A DNA stretch of 64,000 nt from Inonotus obliquus (GCA_032164295.1 JAJHTX010000006.1:1612001-1676000); one strand, 5' to 3'. Shown: positions 12,180 to 27,543, counted from the first letter of the stretch. Notes: generated by a model not told the origin, from the sequence alone. Program-made: numbers and translations.

Positions 12180-13924
12180 ATGATTCATGGCTCTGCCGAC
12201 ATGAGGAGGATCTCGAGATACATCCTACCCGTTTTCATCTTTATTTTCCTCTTGGTTAGTCTGTTTGTGCACAATAGGCGACGAAGCATTATGAGCGGTC
12301 TGCATCTGGACTCACAAGCCCCAACGAAAATTACTATCATCGCTGTCTGGTCAATCCGTGGCCCGAGTCCAAAGTATCTTCCGTACTTTTTCCAATCTGT
12401 CGAAGCGAATGAACAGGTCGATCTGTTGTTTGTACAACTGGACCTACACGGTCGAGGATGTCCCTCGTATTCTAAGGCGCCAAACGTCAAGGTGCGCGAG
12501 CTATTCTTCGGCATATATGATCCGGGCTCACACCTAAAAACAGGAGCTCTGTCTGACCATGGACGAATGTCAGGGCGTCATGCGTTGGTGTTTCTATCAA
12601 GCTGACAGAGTTTCTCAGATTTCGGGCTTCATGTCAGTTTCCTCTGCAAGAGGTGGAAATGTTCAGCGGACGAAAGAGACGTGGCACTCGAGTCCATAAA
12701 GGAAAACGGTGAATATGACCCAGTAAGTGAGCCATGGTTATATCAAATGAAGAGTAACTCAGAAACGTGACACAATAGGTCAACACTAATTTCCGAATTC
12801 TTAGAGCTGGAGTGTTCGCGCCTTACATTGATCCAGCTACAACAATATGGGTAAGGGAAACTCGCCAGACCGTTTTCTGATAATTCTGATTGACTGAGAC
12901 GATAGGGTTGGTGTGATGTTGACGAGTACTGGGGAAAGTAAGTATGGTCATCCATCTTGCGGGCAATCAAATACTGATGTTCACCTAGCTTCACCCGGAC
13001 ATTTCCCTGGGACGTCGCACCCGAATTTGACGTCCTTACACCTTCTTCGCAACCCGATTTCGCTAACTATAGAATGCTCTTCACGAGGTTCGTTCATTCA
13101 TACGGTGTCGGGGACGTTCCTCTCTAACACTGACTTTCTACAGGGGCCACATGACGTTTATTCGCAACTCGCCGGATGTCCTGCATCGACTGCATTCCTT
13201 CCCCAAGTTTTCTTCCCTTTCCGCCTACTTATCCCTACCGCCGACGTTACCGGACGCCGAGGAATCCGAATTTAGCCACTACATATTTTCGGATGACCCT
13301 TCCTTCACCTTCCTCACATTCGAGGGGATGCTAGATGCTTACGATACTGCTCTATTGTCCCCATGGGGCGTCTTCTATACTTCTATGCAGAAGGAGGATC
13401 TGCAAGACCCAGACCGAAGGAAACGCCTTGCTGCACTCGTCTGTCCGGTAGACAAGTTGTCAACACGGCGGACGTTCTCAGATGAAGGCGTTGAAGAAGA
13501 AGCACGCGTACATCACAACGGATATCATTATCCAGGCGACCTTTGGTTTGATCGTAAGTATGTTACGTTTGTTGAAACGGGGTGGTTGGAACCTGCAAAG
13601 CGCGAGCAGAAGGCATATTTCATTCGCCGAAAGCCATATGGACCCATAGTGCAGAGACTAGAGCCTCGAGCACGTTTCTTGCGCCGCGATGGGGAGCTCG
13701 TCGTTGACGAGTGTCTATACAAGCACTGGCAGGTTGAGAAGCACGAACGTAGGATTCTCATTTTCGTCTACTCTGCTCGCGATTAAGTATCGTTTTCTTT
13801 GACAGATTGGTTTGGGCGAATATCTGATATACCTGATCCGGGAAAGATTTTCGTTCAGCATGACAACGCACAGGTTGACATTTGGAATGAGTACGGGGAT
13901 ATAGTCTATACGACGGGATCCTAG
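12180..13924 (+). CDS. Type II membrane glycosyltransferase-like protein (DUF6625-like)
   Basis: The N-terminus carries one signal-anchor helix (ISRYILPVFIFIFLLVSLFV), so a Golgi or ER lumenal enzyme is likely. The body resembles DUF6625-type proteins, with a Trp-Ser start strand (ITIIAVWSIRGPSPKYLPYF), then GWCDVDEYWGNF, which contains a DxD-type acidic motif, then FPWDVAPEFDVL and RGHMTFIRNSP. Exons that keep frame are 12180-12576, 12619-12722, 12779-12850, 12906-12937, 12989-13087, 13144-13748 and 13806-13924. The last exon (ending YTTGS) rests on a GTAGGA donor at 13749; without it the frame closes at 13786. The sugar donor and acceptor are unknown. Either ATG at 12180 or 12201 could be the start. 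Confidence 0.6.
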
Positions 13925-16900
13925 ACAATTCTCATTTGAGATGCGGATGAACGACCGTTATGTCTTTTACTCCTTTTTTTCGATTATACGGACAAATTGA
14001 CATTTCATTTGCATCTGCAAACATGTACACATGATTACATCACGTAATACAACCGAGTCCAAGAGATTTCGTTCAGACGCATGACAAATACCCGACGCAT
14101 CGTCTGCGTCATGTATGGGGATCAAATACGCGGGCGTTCCCCAAGCGTATTGAAACGTCATAACCTGAAAATGCGGATTTAATCAAACTCAAACAACTGA
14201 ATTAACCAAGTGGTAGCCTGCAAAACCTGGATGGACAATTATGTCAACGTATCTATTGCCTGGTCATTGCCTGGTCGCACGGATCAAGCGTATTTCGTCT
14301 GACCTGACCTATCGTCCTCGGATCTCAAAATATCATGACTCACAGTCATTGACGAACATCGAGTTAGTCCCAGCATGCATGAGCCTTCCGCATAGCCCCT
14401 CTGCCAGACCGGCAGGTTGATGTGACCTTTCTCGGAGATGCAAGATCATGCCTTAACATGGAAGGCCTTTTTAGCAACGACAGTCGAGTCATGGAGTTGA
14501 GGATGCCCAATCTGGGATGATATCTACCTTTCAGTTCAAAGTTTTATACTAGCGGAGTACATACAGTAGCTGGACTGGGAGAATGCGGCTGTCGGACGTG
14601 CTGACGAACGCAACAATCTTCAGTGCGGTCTTCCATTTTCAAAAAACATCAACACACGACCTACTTCACAACATAAAGGAGCCCCTAGTACAAGTCTGGA
14701 AATGGACCTGTTTAGTCTGACTGCGGAAAGGCAGCGATTTAGCGATACTACTGTCACTTTTCTCGTCAAATGGGCTCCATGAATAAATCTCGCTTCCGCG
14801 GTATCATCATCTGAAGTCCTGGTGCTTTGTTGAAATGTTGTTGTCAATGCACAAAGTTGTATGGAACGCAATATGTATGATATGGATTGTAGCGTGAGAA
14901 TATCCAGAATACGATTTCAGTGATCTAATCTCCATAACATGAAGTTGCTTCATCCCATCCATGATCATTCACTCGGACGCCTCGCTTGTCGATTGCTGCC
15001 CCAACCACGCAAGTTTCTCATCCAGGAACGTCAATCTCAGCTTCTGCTAGGGTGGACAAATATAGAGATGCTGCGGATGTGATGTTCGGTTGACCAGCTG
15101 GCGCATTGGCACAACAAACATATAGTATGTTGGTTTACAATCCTGCTATGATGAGTTATGAATTTCACCATATGTACCGAAGAATGTTTTCAACAAGGCG
15201 AGTGAAAAATTTCACGGGAGCCGGCTAAATGTGCAATGACCCGTGCCACGCAAGCAGACACGCGAACTTTGTTTACTGGACGGTCTTGGTTCTGGTTCTT
15301 TTCTTCATGAGAAGGTTTCGTCCTCAAAATGTAGCTGCACAGCGATTAGTATGGACACGGATACAGGAGCCGCTGAACAGGATCGCATCGCATACCCGTT
15401 AATTCGAGGTACTATTCATCTAGGGTGATGGGGTGCTCTACTATCAATGCTAATCGCCTGCCTTTCTGGCACTTCTTGCGCGTTTTCCCGGTATTCGGTC
15501 AATCTCAAAGCATCATCCTTGCAGCCCGGGATTCCTTGGCCTGGAAGATATTTCTTCAGACTATTGCTTCCTCTTGAACTGCGGGGCTTTTCCGCTCTGC
15601 TCCGGTACGGTGTGAGTCATCACCCTCGAAGTCTTACGAATCAAGGAACGAAGAAGCGGACTAATTGCTCATATACAGACATCCATATTCGATGGAAGAC
15701 TTCGGGGACGTGCGGCGACACGTTATCAGCTTTCATTGGCCTCAAGATCTTCTCTTGATAAATACTCTCTTCGATGTGGGTGGTATTTATCCAAGTACAA
15801 ACTTCCAGGGATTCTTTCTTCCGAAGTTTAGTTTGGACCATCAGGCCGAGTACCGCCAACGAGATTACGTTCAAAGCGATTGACGACACTTTGTGAAATT
15901 TCACACTGCTCGTTCTGTTGCAGTCGTGAAAATGCACGGAACGACGGAGGCGTGGAAATCATATACATGGGGTAGAAGCCACCTTGTGTTCATACGACCC
16001 GGCTCCACTGCCATTCCAACGCTCACGTCTAAGCCAAACCGATAGCGATATGCACTATCTCTATTCAGATCGACAGGCGAGGGCTCTACTTCTCTTCTTC
16101 CGAATTCCGAGTACGTTTCGGCGACTGTAGGGCGAAAGGCTCGAAGGTTTGCACGGGAGAAGCGTCCTGGAGTACGGTCGAGCCAGAAAGTACTCGAATC
16201 ATGACCTAGGTGGATAGCGCTTATCCCTCTGTGCACCAGCTGCACACGCCGTGTGTATGTGTGCATTGGGACACGACATGGCCGTGGAGCTCGAACTGAT
16301 CTTGGCTGCGGGAATCTTCGTCAAGTCGCTACTTCAGCACAATTCCTATTTGAATATGCAAGGTCGCTGGCCGGGCCTCGCTCCTAGTCAAGTCAGTTCA
16401 ATGCGTGTTCTTAGAACGATTCCGCTCCAAAGCAAGGCTAGCTGTACCAGATAAGAGGAGGCAGATGACCTTCCTTGCTTCCTTGATAATATCTCTGTCC
16501 AGTCGCCTTTACACAAATTGTTCTATTCTCATGAGGAAGAACACAGCATCAAGTAATCGAACGCTGTGAAGCAGAGCTGTTTGCTAGTTGAGGCTCACGA
16601 GGTGCTACAATGGGTACGCTGTCCTGTTTTATTGTTCCTATCTATTTTAATGGACAGCCTAGACTTAAAGTTTGGACAAGATCACGGGAATAAGCTTCGT
16701 ACCCCACACCGTCTTTCGGCTATTCAAAAGAACGGTCTGGCGTCCCTAAGGCCCGAATTCATTTGTTTGATTACAGAAGGACTCCCTTGGATCGCCCTGT
16801 GGGCCCGTCACTACGTCCGGGCCACTCCGACCCCGAGCGAGTCGCACTACGGAAACATTATTGAATGCAAGCTGCAGGTGTTGATGATGCACGAGTTTAC

Positions 16901-18382
16901 TTGTCGGACGCCGAACACTCCGGTTTGTAAGTATTTCGGCTCCGAAATCAACAGAGGATCCGTAAATATCATGGTGGGAAGCCAAAATAGACGCTGGGTG
17001 ATAACGCGAGTGATAATGCAAGCCTTCTTATTTGAGGCAAATCGATGGTAGAACAGATGACCATGATGGTGATTATTCACCCCATTTCATTGTGCATCGC
17101 ACAAAGGCTACATGGATGATTACGATACATTTTATTCCCTGTGATTGTGGTCGAGTATAAACGGAATTATCTGACAAGATCCAGAGTCCAGCAATGATAC
17201 TTTAGCAATACACGTTTACGTATGGGAAAACTGTAGGTATCACGGGACGGAGTACTGTAGACGATGGTTCTGCAAGGATGGGAAACGAGTGGGGAAGTGA
17301 TGGGCAGCGCAAAGTGGTCGATAATGCAATGAGTTTGGCGATAGTTCCGTGTTGACAAGTCGAGATAAGTTGCAGTACTTGTATTGCCTGTATGCTTAGA
17401 GTTGTCGTGGAAGCACGGAGAGGAGCATAGCAAATGAACCGCAGGGGATAAGCATACATGGTGGGTCCTGTACTACGGTGAGCTAGACGTTCACATCCGC
17501 AAAGATGGAAGGCCTGACATCATCTATGACGAGTACCTGTAGTCACGAGCGAGCGACATATTTCCGTGAACAATGTCGGGGAATGACTCTTTTCAGCGGA
17601 CATATTCTAGTCCAGACATCGCTCCCGTGACCTCCGCCGAGGCAGCTTGTGTGACCCGGCGAGGAGATAATATGCGATGTTGCTAAATCCGAAAATGACG
17701 AGCGGAAATAAAACCCACCGATCGTGAGGCAGTCATCGACGTACTTATCCCGAGGTCTATAGCTAGCAACGGATATATTATTTTACGCGGCGTGGCGAGT
17801 TTCTCGTCCTGTGTCATGGCAGAGGACAACCGCTTGTGCTTCCTGTTTGAGGGTCTCATCACGCATAAACAAATAAAAGAATACAAATCGGGAATACCCG
17901 AGGTCTCGAGGGTCTGGACCCTTCGGACCATCGTCACCCCTTTGCATCGCATTATCTAATAAGTGGCGAGGCAAAGGAACAAACGAGTAAAAGAGAAAAA
18001 AGACAAAGAAATGTTTTGTATATTGTTTGTAGTTTCGAGACAGACATAGGATCAAGGACAGAAAGAGTCGGAAGCGAATTTGTCTAGTGCTGTTTGGGGT
18101 CACGAGGGATCTTCATTTGGGCACAAGAGGGCGACCACATCCGGGTAGGGATAATCGAATGAGGGAATAGAAACGGGGGGACTGCTTAAATAATATAACG
18201 CAAAACTACATAGAGGGAGTCGAGTCTCACAGATCATCATCATCCCCTCAAGAGCAAAGGACGTCGACACCATCCATCCACGGTAGAAATTGTTTACGCA
18301 TAAGAGAGGAGGTGGTCACGCTAGTCTAGTAGTGTAGTGCACCCCAGATTCGAAGAGGAGGGGCTGATCACACGAGGTAGCC
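13925..18382. other. 4.4-kb stretch without recognisable genes
   Basis: Open frames here are short and scattered over both strands. The largest, 16566-17051 (+), has no family signature and no supporting splice structure. I find no transposase, reverse transcriptase, LTR or terminal inverted repeat. It lies between the 3' end of the DUF6625-like gene and the start of the next plus-strand gene. It could hold a decayed element, a non-coding transcript or regulatory DNA, but nothing visible decides between these. Confidence 0.45.
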
Positions 18383-19980
18383 ATGTTCTCTTCCGCTCGT
18401 CCTACGGTCCGAAAGCCAGTAGACGACACAACTACTTCTACCTCCCGCTTTTCCTCCCTCCCTACTACTCCCCGTCGTACTTCTCCCTCTTCCCGCTACT
18501 CCCCACAGCCCGTTGGTCTCCTTACTCCCTCTTCCTCAAACCTCTCCCTTCATCCACAGCATAAAGGCACACTTCACCCTCCCTCACCTGCACTTACAAG
18601 GCGTTCACCTCCCAGCCGTCATCTCTTCTTTCCAGTCCGGGCCTCTTTGGAACTACATACACATCCTGCACGCTCCTCCGCTATCTACATGCCAGACTAT
18701 CCATCCCGTCCTGGCTCTCCGACGCGCAGATCACGTGCGCTGTCGCCGAGACGCCCCGACACTATCACCCGCCCGCCGAGCCGCTGCGAGTCGCTACTTC
18801 GAGATACTCTCCGACGAGCTGACGAACAGGAACGCTCACTGGCACGGAGGACCCTTTCAAGGAGTCCTGGTAGATGGTCGCGAGGCAGGTCGCGCCCTCG
18901 AGGCAATTCTTTCCTTGAGGCTCTTAGGCGAGAAGACTCGGCTGACAGTGACTGTGAATGCGACGACTCCAGCACGCGTCGGAGGAATGGAAGTGAGGGT
19001 TTTGCATGGCGTAACCGAGCTCAGGCTATGGCAATGCCTGGTCGTGGCGCCACCAGTACGTGTTCTGGAGACGCTGGGTCGCTGCCTTATGGTTCACCAT
19101 CTTCTCCAACACCTATGCCGCCGTCTATGACGAGAACACGCACTGCTCCTGTTGTCCCGCGCGTGAAGGGTCGAATGAATGACGACGAACAACGGGCTGG
19201 TTATTCACATCACACTCGCAGCCCTCGGTCGGGTCGACAGTCCTTGCCAAATACGGTATCACATTCACATGCTTCTCTCTCCCCATCAAACGACGCCTCT
19301 CCGAAACAGCGGCTGGGCACTATCAGTCCGCACGAGACGGTTTTACGCTCAAAATTGGAATACGTCCTACAGAAAGCTGGTTCACCACCTGCTGAGGAAT
19401 TTGCGGCACCCTCCCAGTTTGCTGGGCGTGAGCGACGAAATCATCACCGTGCACTTTCACATGGCGTCACTGTCGTCACATCGGCGAAACATCGCGATGG
19501 ACCGCCTTCAAATTCATCATCTCCACAGGTACGTTCTTCACAGTTATCTGCTATCTATGGCACTCATGTATTAATTTCGTAAAGTCTCTGGCCCCTAGTT
19601 CGCTGTCTAATTCGGCTACGGATTTAGCCAGGACTCAATCCACTCCGGCTCAAGGTCACGGACGGGATTCTCTGGCGTTCAGAACGTCATCTTCATCACC
19701 CTCTGAGCCACTGACCCCCCCTCCGACTCCACCATTCAATGCCCGTGTTGCTGCCGATGTCTGCAAGAGAATTGACGGATATGTTTCGTTTGCCAGCGTG
19801 GAAGGTCTGGGAGAACCGCCCGGGTTGGACATTGATAGCGATGAAAGCGAAGACGGCCTAAAGAGGCTTGGACGGTGGCTCCGCGCTCTCCCAGTGCCAT
19901 TCCTCAATGGTGCGCCCGGCTCGTCAGCACATGAAGCTGCCCAGCTGATGGTGACTCGGGAACGTGCAGGATCTCAATGA
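18383..19980 (+). CDS. Ser/Arg/Pro-rich disordered protein, unknown function
   Basis: Two exons (18383-19528 and 19585-19980; 56-nt intron ending AAAG) give 513 residues. The N-terminal two thirds is dominated by Ser, Arg, Pro and Thr (SPTRRSRALSPRRPDTITR, RSPGRWSRGRSRPRG), resembling heavily phosphorylated scaffold or cytoskeletal regulators. Only the C-terminal part looks foldable: a proline run (LTPPPTPPFNARVAADV) followed by CKRIDGYVSFASVEGLGEPPG and RLGRWLRALPVPFLNG. No catalytic motif is visible. The start is an ATG after a purine-rich leader, in frame with the longest open reading. Real coding is supported by the uninterrupted frame and the clean intron; the function is unknown. Confidence 0.7.
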
Positions 19981-21361
19981 TCACGTTCGGAATGGTTTCC
20001 CATAGTCAGACGGATATCGACAGTCGTATTTGTGGTCGTATCACACCCCTTTCCCGGTGGCTTGGATTACCTTGCGAGACGCTCCCAATCATCTGTTATT
20101 TTTATTGATGCGTTGCTCCAGTGCGCTGGACTGGCTGGACCCCGCTTCACGTATTCCGACACCGCTCTTCAGTGTATCAACAAGGCCTGATGTACTATTG
20201 TCATCTCCCACATCATCGTATCTTTTTATATCGCTTAATCATTATTAAGGCGGGTCATCCTATCCGTCCAAGTCGTTCGGGTCCTATTTTCTTTTCTATC
20301 GTAAACATCTGGTTTGCCAAGCTGCATCCTATATCCCGCGTCTGCCTGTTCAGGTTCGAACGAACGAATGTTATCGCGCTCCTCGATCAAGAGGTTCGTC
20401 CAACAGGATGGCGAGCGGATCATAGACTCTTTCACAAAAGCCGCCGCCGCAGGCGCTTGATCGTCACCCGGTTTTTGACGGTATCACCTTTATGCTGTGA
20501 GGCCTTTACTTCCGGCAATGACGGTGATGATGAGACAGTCCTATCCTCATTATTCAGCCGTACTCGGAGGTTTCGTCTCGACGGACTTGCTTACGAGATT
20601 GCCGGTCTCATGAGGTAGCAAGGTTGCGGCACGGTCAGAATGCCTGCCGTTATTTTTATACAACCCAAAACTCAAGAGCATGCGTTTCCCGACGTACCCC
20701 TTGACGGTCAGCAAATTTTCTTCGATATCCCGGAAATGATTTCTTCTTTTATTACCGAGATCTTGATTATTCTCACATCTTCCTCCCAACGTCCTGGTTT
20801 CAGACGCCCCCCTACGCCACATATATGATTAAGCTATGCCAATTCCTTTACGATAGAACTATAATCGCCTCCCAATTTTCTTGAATAACCTTTATCTCCA
20901 ACTTTCCTCTCGGGTTTTCGCTTTTCTGTGGATATTTTTGTTAGGAACGAAATGTATGAACAGACACGAATGGTATTGAACGCCTAATATGTTATTTTTA
21001 CGCATTTTTATGAAGGTGTGCCTTTGTGAGAGAAAGATAGGTTTGGGAAATTAGGAGCGTGTATGCGTGAGGGAAGTGTGAGAAAGTTTCTGGACGGCTA
21101 CCTGCTATGCTGAGAACCTGTGCTCTCAAAACCAATTGCAACGCGTGGTTCTCAATTGCAATCCCATGCATGGGCGTTTGATGGGCCTATGTACAACACT
21201 GGACGAGCATAAAGATGTGCGTGTAAAGGCGATGTCACGGCTTTACGACATCCGATTTGAACGGCTCTCCTTCAGTTAGCCGACGATCCACTGGCATTGA
21301 CGAGTCCTCCCTTCACTTGACCACACTAACACCTTCAGCAAAAACACTTGAGCGGAAATAA
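19981..21361. other. Intergenic region before HEM2
   Basis: This 1.4-kb gap contains only short unrelated open frames. The longest, about 165 codons at 20121-20618, lacks any recognisable motif. It presumably includes the 3' UTR of the Ser/Arg-rich gene and the HEM2 promoter. I see no repeat or RNA gene. Confidence 0.45.
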
Positions 21362-22770
<1,409 letters not shown>

Positions 22771-22918
22771 ACGTTAGCTATACGCGGAGATAAATGTTAC
22801 TTTCTTTCTTTGTACCCTGCCTGTGTTTTGTCTTGTAAAAGTAGGTAGAAAGAAAATATGTGTAGAAATTCTGGGAGAACGCTGATCAATGATTGAATGA
22901 GATCGACAACTTGTACCA

Positions 22919-22926
22919 TCACGTGA
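22919..22926. promoter_or_regulatory. TCACGTGA palindrome, chitin synthase promoter
   Basis: A perfect 8-bp TCACGTGA lies about 118 bp before the chitin synthase ATG. It matches the E-box core with the flanks preferred by Cbf1/USF-type bHLH factors. The same octamer recurs upstream of two nearby genes. Confidence 0.4.
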
Positions 22927-23043
22927 TTCCTACGGTTCGTTTTGCTCGACGCGTGCCGCGTTTGAGTTGAACTACGTGAACTCTAATTGTTCATGCCGCT
23001 CTACCTCAACTTGTAAGAAATTGGCCTTCAGGACCTGTATCAA

Positions 23044-26000
23044 ATGCAAAGGAAACCTTTTCCGGACATAGGTAGAGGGCCGAACCCTCCGGTTAATGTC
23101 TATAATGTAAACAACGACCCATCGACGAACCAGGCACAGGCGAGATTTAGCTACGCGCAATCGAATGCTTCGTATTCTTCGCAAGGCCATATGACGCTGC
23201 AGGATATCGAGAACGCTGTATCGAGTATGCAGAGTCGATTTACTACGAATGGTGGGGTTCTTCAGGGAACGGCTGCTTCACAGCCTGTGCCTCCACCAGG
23301 TGCTAGTGCTTTACCCCTGTTCCAAACACGTCCGCCACGACCGCCGGATATGTCTTCGGAGACGTTGGTTAAAGGGCAGGGTGGAGTTCAAGGGCAAGGG
23401 ATCTCTAGTAATGTTACGACGTTTCCTGCGCCGACTCATCGGGCTGGTCCACCCATGCTTCCTGCTATAAACTCTGGAGAGGCGCTGGAGTGGGAGGGCT
23501 TTGAAGGGTATCTGCAGGTTGATGGTAATGAGGAGGTAGTTCCGTTGACTGCTCAGGTGAATGTACAACAACAACAACTACCACCACCCGCTCTACCTCT
23601 ATCCGCCGTAACACCGGGACCATCCTCGCAGACTTCTCAATACGACAATGCGTACTCACGTCCGGGATCTGTATATCCTGTATCACGTCCAACATCTGTT
23701 GCATATCCCGCTACGCGGCCGACATCTGTAGCTTACTCCTCTTACAACGCTCCTCATTCTCAAATTGCCGTCGAGCATTCGTCATCTTACACTGCGAGTC
23801 AGCCTTCTAGTTCTCATGGGCATTATAATGGAGAAGGACAGCTGATGGTTGATCATTATGGTCACGATGTGGAGGCGTATGCTAGCGGTCTTGACTCTCG
23901 CGCGGGACGTCAAGCACGATCTCGTTCAGTGACTCCGATGGGTAATGAGGAATATATGACTGTGGAAGATGACGAGGATAGTGCTGAATATTCGGACGAG
24001 TATGACGATGACCCGGAGAAAGGTGGATATGATTATGGCTACCAGACCGGACAGCAACAGCAGCAGCAACAGGTTCATTTTCTGAATGCGAATCCGCGTC
24101 AGAGTCAGAGTCAGAGCTTTTTAGAAAAGTCGCCCATGTCTGATTATCTGAGCACGCCGGTTACGACGCAGCATTATGGACCGGCTCCTGTGGGACGAGT
24201 TAAACGGCGTATTTATCAGAAGAGACGGGTACAATTGACGAATGGGAATCTCGTTATCGATTTGAATGTTCCGACGAAGCTTGTGTTGCCGTTAAGGAGG
24301 GAGGAAGAGATGATGAAGACTCGGTATACTGCGGTAACGTGCGATCCGGATGAATTCAAGAAGAGTAATTTCTTTCTCCGGCAGAACGAATTCGGGAGGA
24401 GGACGGAACTCTTCATTTGTATAACAATGTATAACGTGAGTTTGGTGTGATTACTTCTATGCGTGTCGTTCACTTATTTGTCGAGTACAGGAGGATGAGA
24501 TTTTGTTTTGTCGAACACTTCACGGTGTCATGCGAAACATAGGCCATCTCTGTACGCGGAAGAATTCTCAGACGTGGGGACAAGATGCATGGCAGAAAGT
24601 CGTAGTTTGCATCGTTGCTGATGGACGGAAGAAGATTCACCCTCGAGTCTTAGACTGTCTTGCTGCGCTTGGTGTTTATCAGCACGGAGACTTCATGAAG
24701 AACTTGATCAACAACAAACCCGTCACAGCTCATTTGTTTGAATATACCGCGTCCTTTGGTTTGGACGAGAACCTACATTTCAGGTATCCGGATAAAGGCA
24801 TCGTCCCAACTCAGATTTTGTTTTGTTTGAAGGAGAAGAACCAGAAGAAGATTAATAGTCATCGATGGTTTTTCAATGCGTTTGCCCCTTTGCTTAGAGT
24901 GAGCCTTTTTTTTTGGTTCTAAGCTGCGTGATTTCACAGAAGCTTACGAAATGCTTGTAGCCCAACGTGTGTGTGCTCATTGACGTTGGAACTCGACCTG
25001 GGCATAAGAGTTTGTACCATTTGTGGAAGACGTTTGACTTGAACTCCAACGTTGGTGGTGCATGCGGTGAAATTGCGGCTTACAAAGGGAAGCACTGGTT
25101 ATCGCTTATAAACCCTCTGGGTAAGTTTCTACGTCCAGGGTTCACGTCACGAATATGATTGCTCACTTGGTTCGTATTCATATAGTCGCCTCGCAAAATT
25201 TCGAGTACAAGGTTTCGAACATCCTGGACAAGCCGACGGAATCGCTTTTTGGATATATCACTGTTCTGGTGTGTTTTTGTATCTTGCTTTGTGGTTTCGT
25301 TGTTCATACTGTGTCCTGCAGCCTGGTGCTTTCTCCGCATATCGGTACATAGCGCTTCAGAACAACAAGAATGGTGTCGGACCGTTGGCATCGTACTTCA
25401 AGGGAGAAGTCTTACATGGAAGAGAAACTGATGTCTTTACGTCAAATATGTGTATGTACCGACAAACGTTGTCTGCAAACGAATACTCACCATGAACAAC
25501 TCTGTAGACCTCGCCGAAGATGTAAGTCCCAGTGATACTGTCAATGATTTGATAAAACGTTTATACTCTCCAGCGTATTCTTTGCTTTGAGCTAACTGCC
25601 AAGGAGAACTCAAACTGGTAACTGTGTGTTCATCTTGTCGGAACTAAACCGCTGATTATTGTACCCATAGGGTGCTTCGCTACGTCAAGTCTGCCGTGGG
25701 AGAGACGGATGTACCGGATGGTCTTCCTGAGTTCATCGCACAGAGACGACGTTGGCTAAACGGTTCATTCTTTGCGTCTGTTTATGCCATCGCACATGCT
25801 GCGCAGATTATACGCTCTGGTCATAGTACCGGTCGGAAGATCATGCTGATGATTGAGACGGTGTATAATTCTATCAATCTCATTTTTTCTTGGTTCGCCC
25901 TTGTGAGTGTGTTTCTTCTGTTTATCCTCATATAGCTATCTGACAGGTATGTCAGGGAAACTACTATTTATTCTTTGTGAGTGTGCGGGGCGATTGTAAT

Positions 26001-27362
26001 AGGTTTCTAGAGCTGAGGTCGCCCTAGAATATTGTCACGTCATCTCTGGAAGATGGGTCTTTCGGCCTCTCGGGTATATCATTCTTCAACTCCATCATAC
26101 AAGTTAGTGATTTCGTCTTGGTGAATGTGGTCTTGCTGACCGCGAGAAGTATGCATACGCCTCAATCGTTATAGGTTGCTTCCTTTTCTCTATGGGAAAC
26201 AGGCCTCGAGCGTAAGTGAATCCTCAAATTATTCTTGAGCTCATGTAAGCTCACTATTCGTTACCAGCGCTCCTTGGAAGTATAAGCTTTCCGCGATATT
26301 TTTTGCGATCATTAATATATACGCTATCGTTGCTGCTTGTCTTTGCGCAACCCAGGCTGCAAAGCAAGGGGGAGCTGTCTATTCGACTATGCTCTTCAGT
26401 GTAATTATTACTTATGGAGGTGAGCACGGCACCAAACGTGGAATACACTGGTTGACTTTGATTACAATTCTTGCAGTATACGTCGTTTCGAGCATCCTTG
26501 CGCTTGATCCATGGCATATGATTACGAGCTTCATTCCCTACGTGCTATTGTCCCCGACTTATGTCAACATTCTGAGCATGTACGTACCCGAGTTGTGCTC
26601 GGAATTTCTTGTTCTAATCTGTGTCAATGAAGTTACGCGTATTCGAACTTGGACGATGTAAGTTTCCTGTTGGATTCAGATATATCTTTGTCCTGACTTT
26701 TATGATAGATCTCATGGGGTACCAAAGTGGACAACGTTATCGATACAGATCTCGGCGCAGTCGTCCAGAACAGTCAATCACAAGTCGACGTCGAGATTTT
26801 AACGGAACCAGGTGATATTAATCAAATGTATGACGAGACACTGGCGAACTTGCGAACTCGAAAACCTGTGGAAAAGCCGAATAATGTGACTACGGAATCG
26901 GAGAAAGAACAACAGGTGAAAGATTATTATGCGAATGTTCGCACGAATGTGAGTGGTTTGATGAGACGTGTTGGGAAATATGTGATTGATGAGTTGTGGG
27001 GTTCATGGGATTGGGATGATAGGTTCTCCTTGTATGGGTTTTATCGAATGTGAGTTTATAGATGCGGAACGTGGCACATTCATATGGACCGTCGAAACTG
27101 AATGAGTTATCTGTTATTAGGGTCTTCTCCTCCTTGCCGTGTTGAGCGTCGGAGATCCTTCAAAGGCGTTTAGCACCGGAAACAACGCATCAAAGATTTA
27201 TATGACTATCATTCTTGCTTTTGTGGGGATTACGAATATCATCGTATGTGTTTTCTTCACTTCGTATTTTTTTTCGGTTGGGATTTAGCAGCTGATGCCT
27301 TGTGATGAAAGCGATTTCTTGGATCTACTCTGTATATGCTTGTGTATCTGTTCACGGGATAG
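23044..27362 (+). CDS. Chitin synthase, division 1 (class I-III), GT2 family
   Basis: This integral plasma-membrane enzyme polymerises UDP-GlcNAc into wall chitin. Exons run 23044-24435, 24491-24898, 24961-25120, 25186-25268, 25322-25451, 25508-25521, 25574-25617, 25671-25902, 25956-25976, 26028-26102, 26150-26211, 26268-26419, 26477-26579, 26633-26657, 26709-26948, 27023-27049, 27121-27243 and 27312-27362, giving about 1,113 residues. About 390 disordered residues with a poly-Gln run precede the Chs N-terminal domain ([21 protein letters not shown]). The GT2 core contains [32 protein letters not shown] (the catalytic EDR) and QRRRWLNG near residue 767. Five or more membrane helices follow (for example [18 protein letters not shown]). 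The tail has DISWGTK and a final helix pair ending [14 protein letters not shown]. Introns near 26103 and 27244 use AAG acceptors and are less certain. Confidence 0.93.
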
Positions 27363-27543
27363 TCCTCAACTTTCATCGTCATGTTCCTATGGGTAGCACA
27401 GCGGACCTTAGTAGACGTGCTGCATGTATTTATATCAATGCATGATATGAAATACCCTACAGCGACCAACACGTCGCCTCTTGCTGGACAATACATAAGC
27501 TGTACGGAAAATCAACGACAGCATACAAGTACAAGTACACAAC

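Noticed and set aside
16566..17051. 161-codon plus-strand open frame
   Set aside because: No family signature, no splice context and atypical composition. It lies in a stretch where random frames of this length are expected.
20121..20618. 165-codon open frame after the Ser/Arg-rich gene
   Set aside because: No recognisable motif, overlaps other equally open frames, and probably lies in the 3' untranslated or intergenic region.
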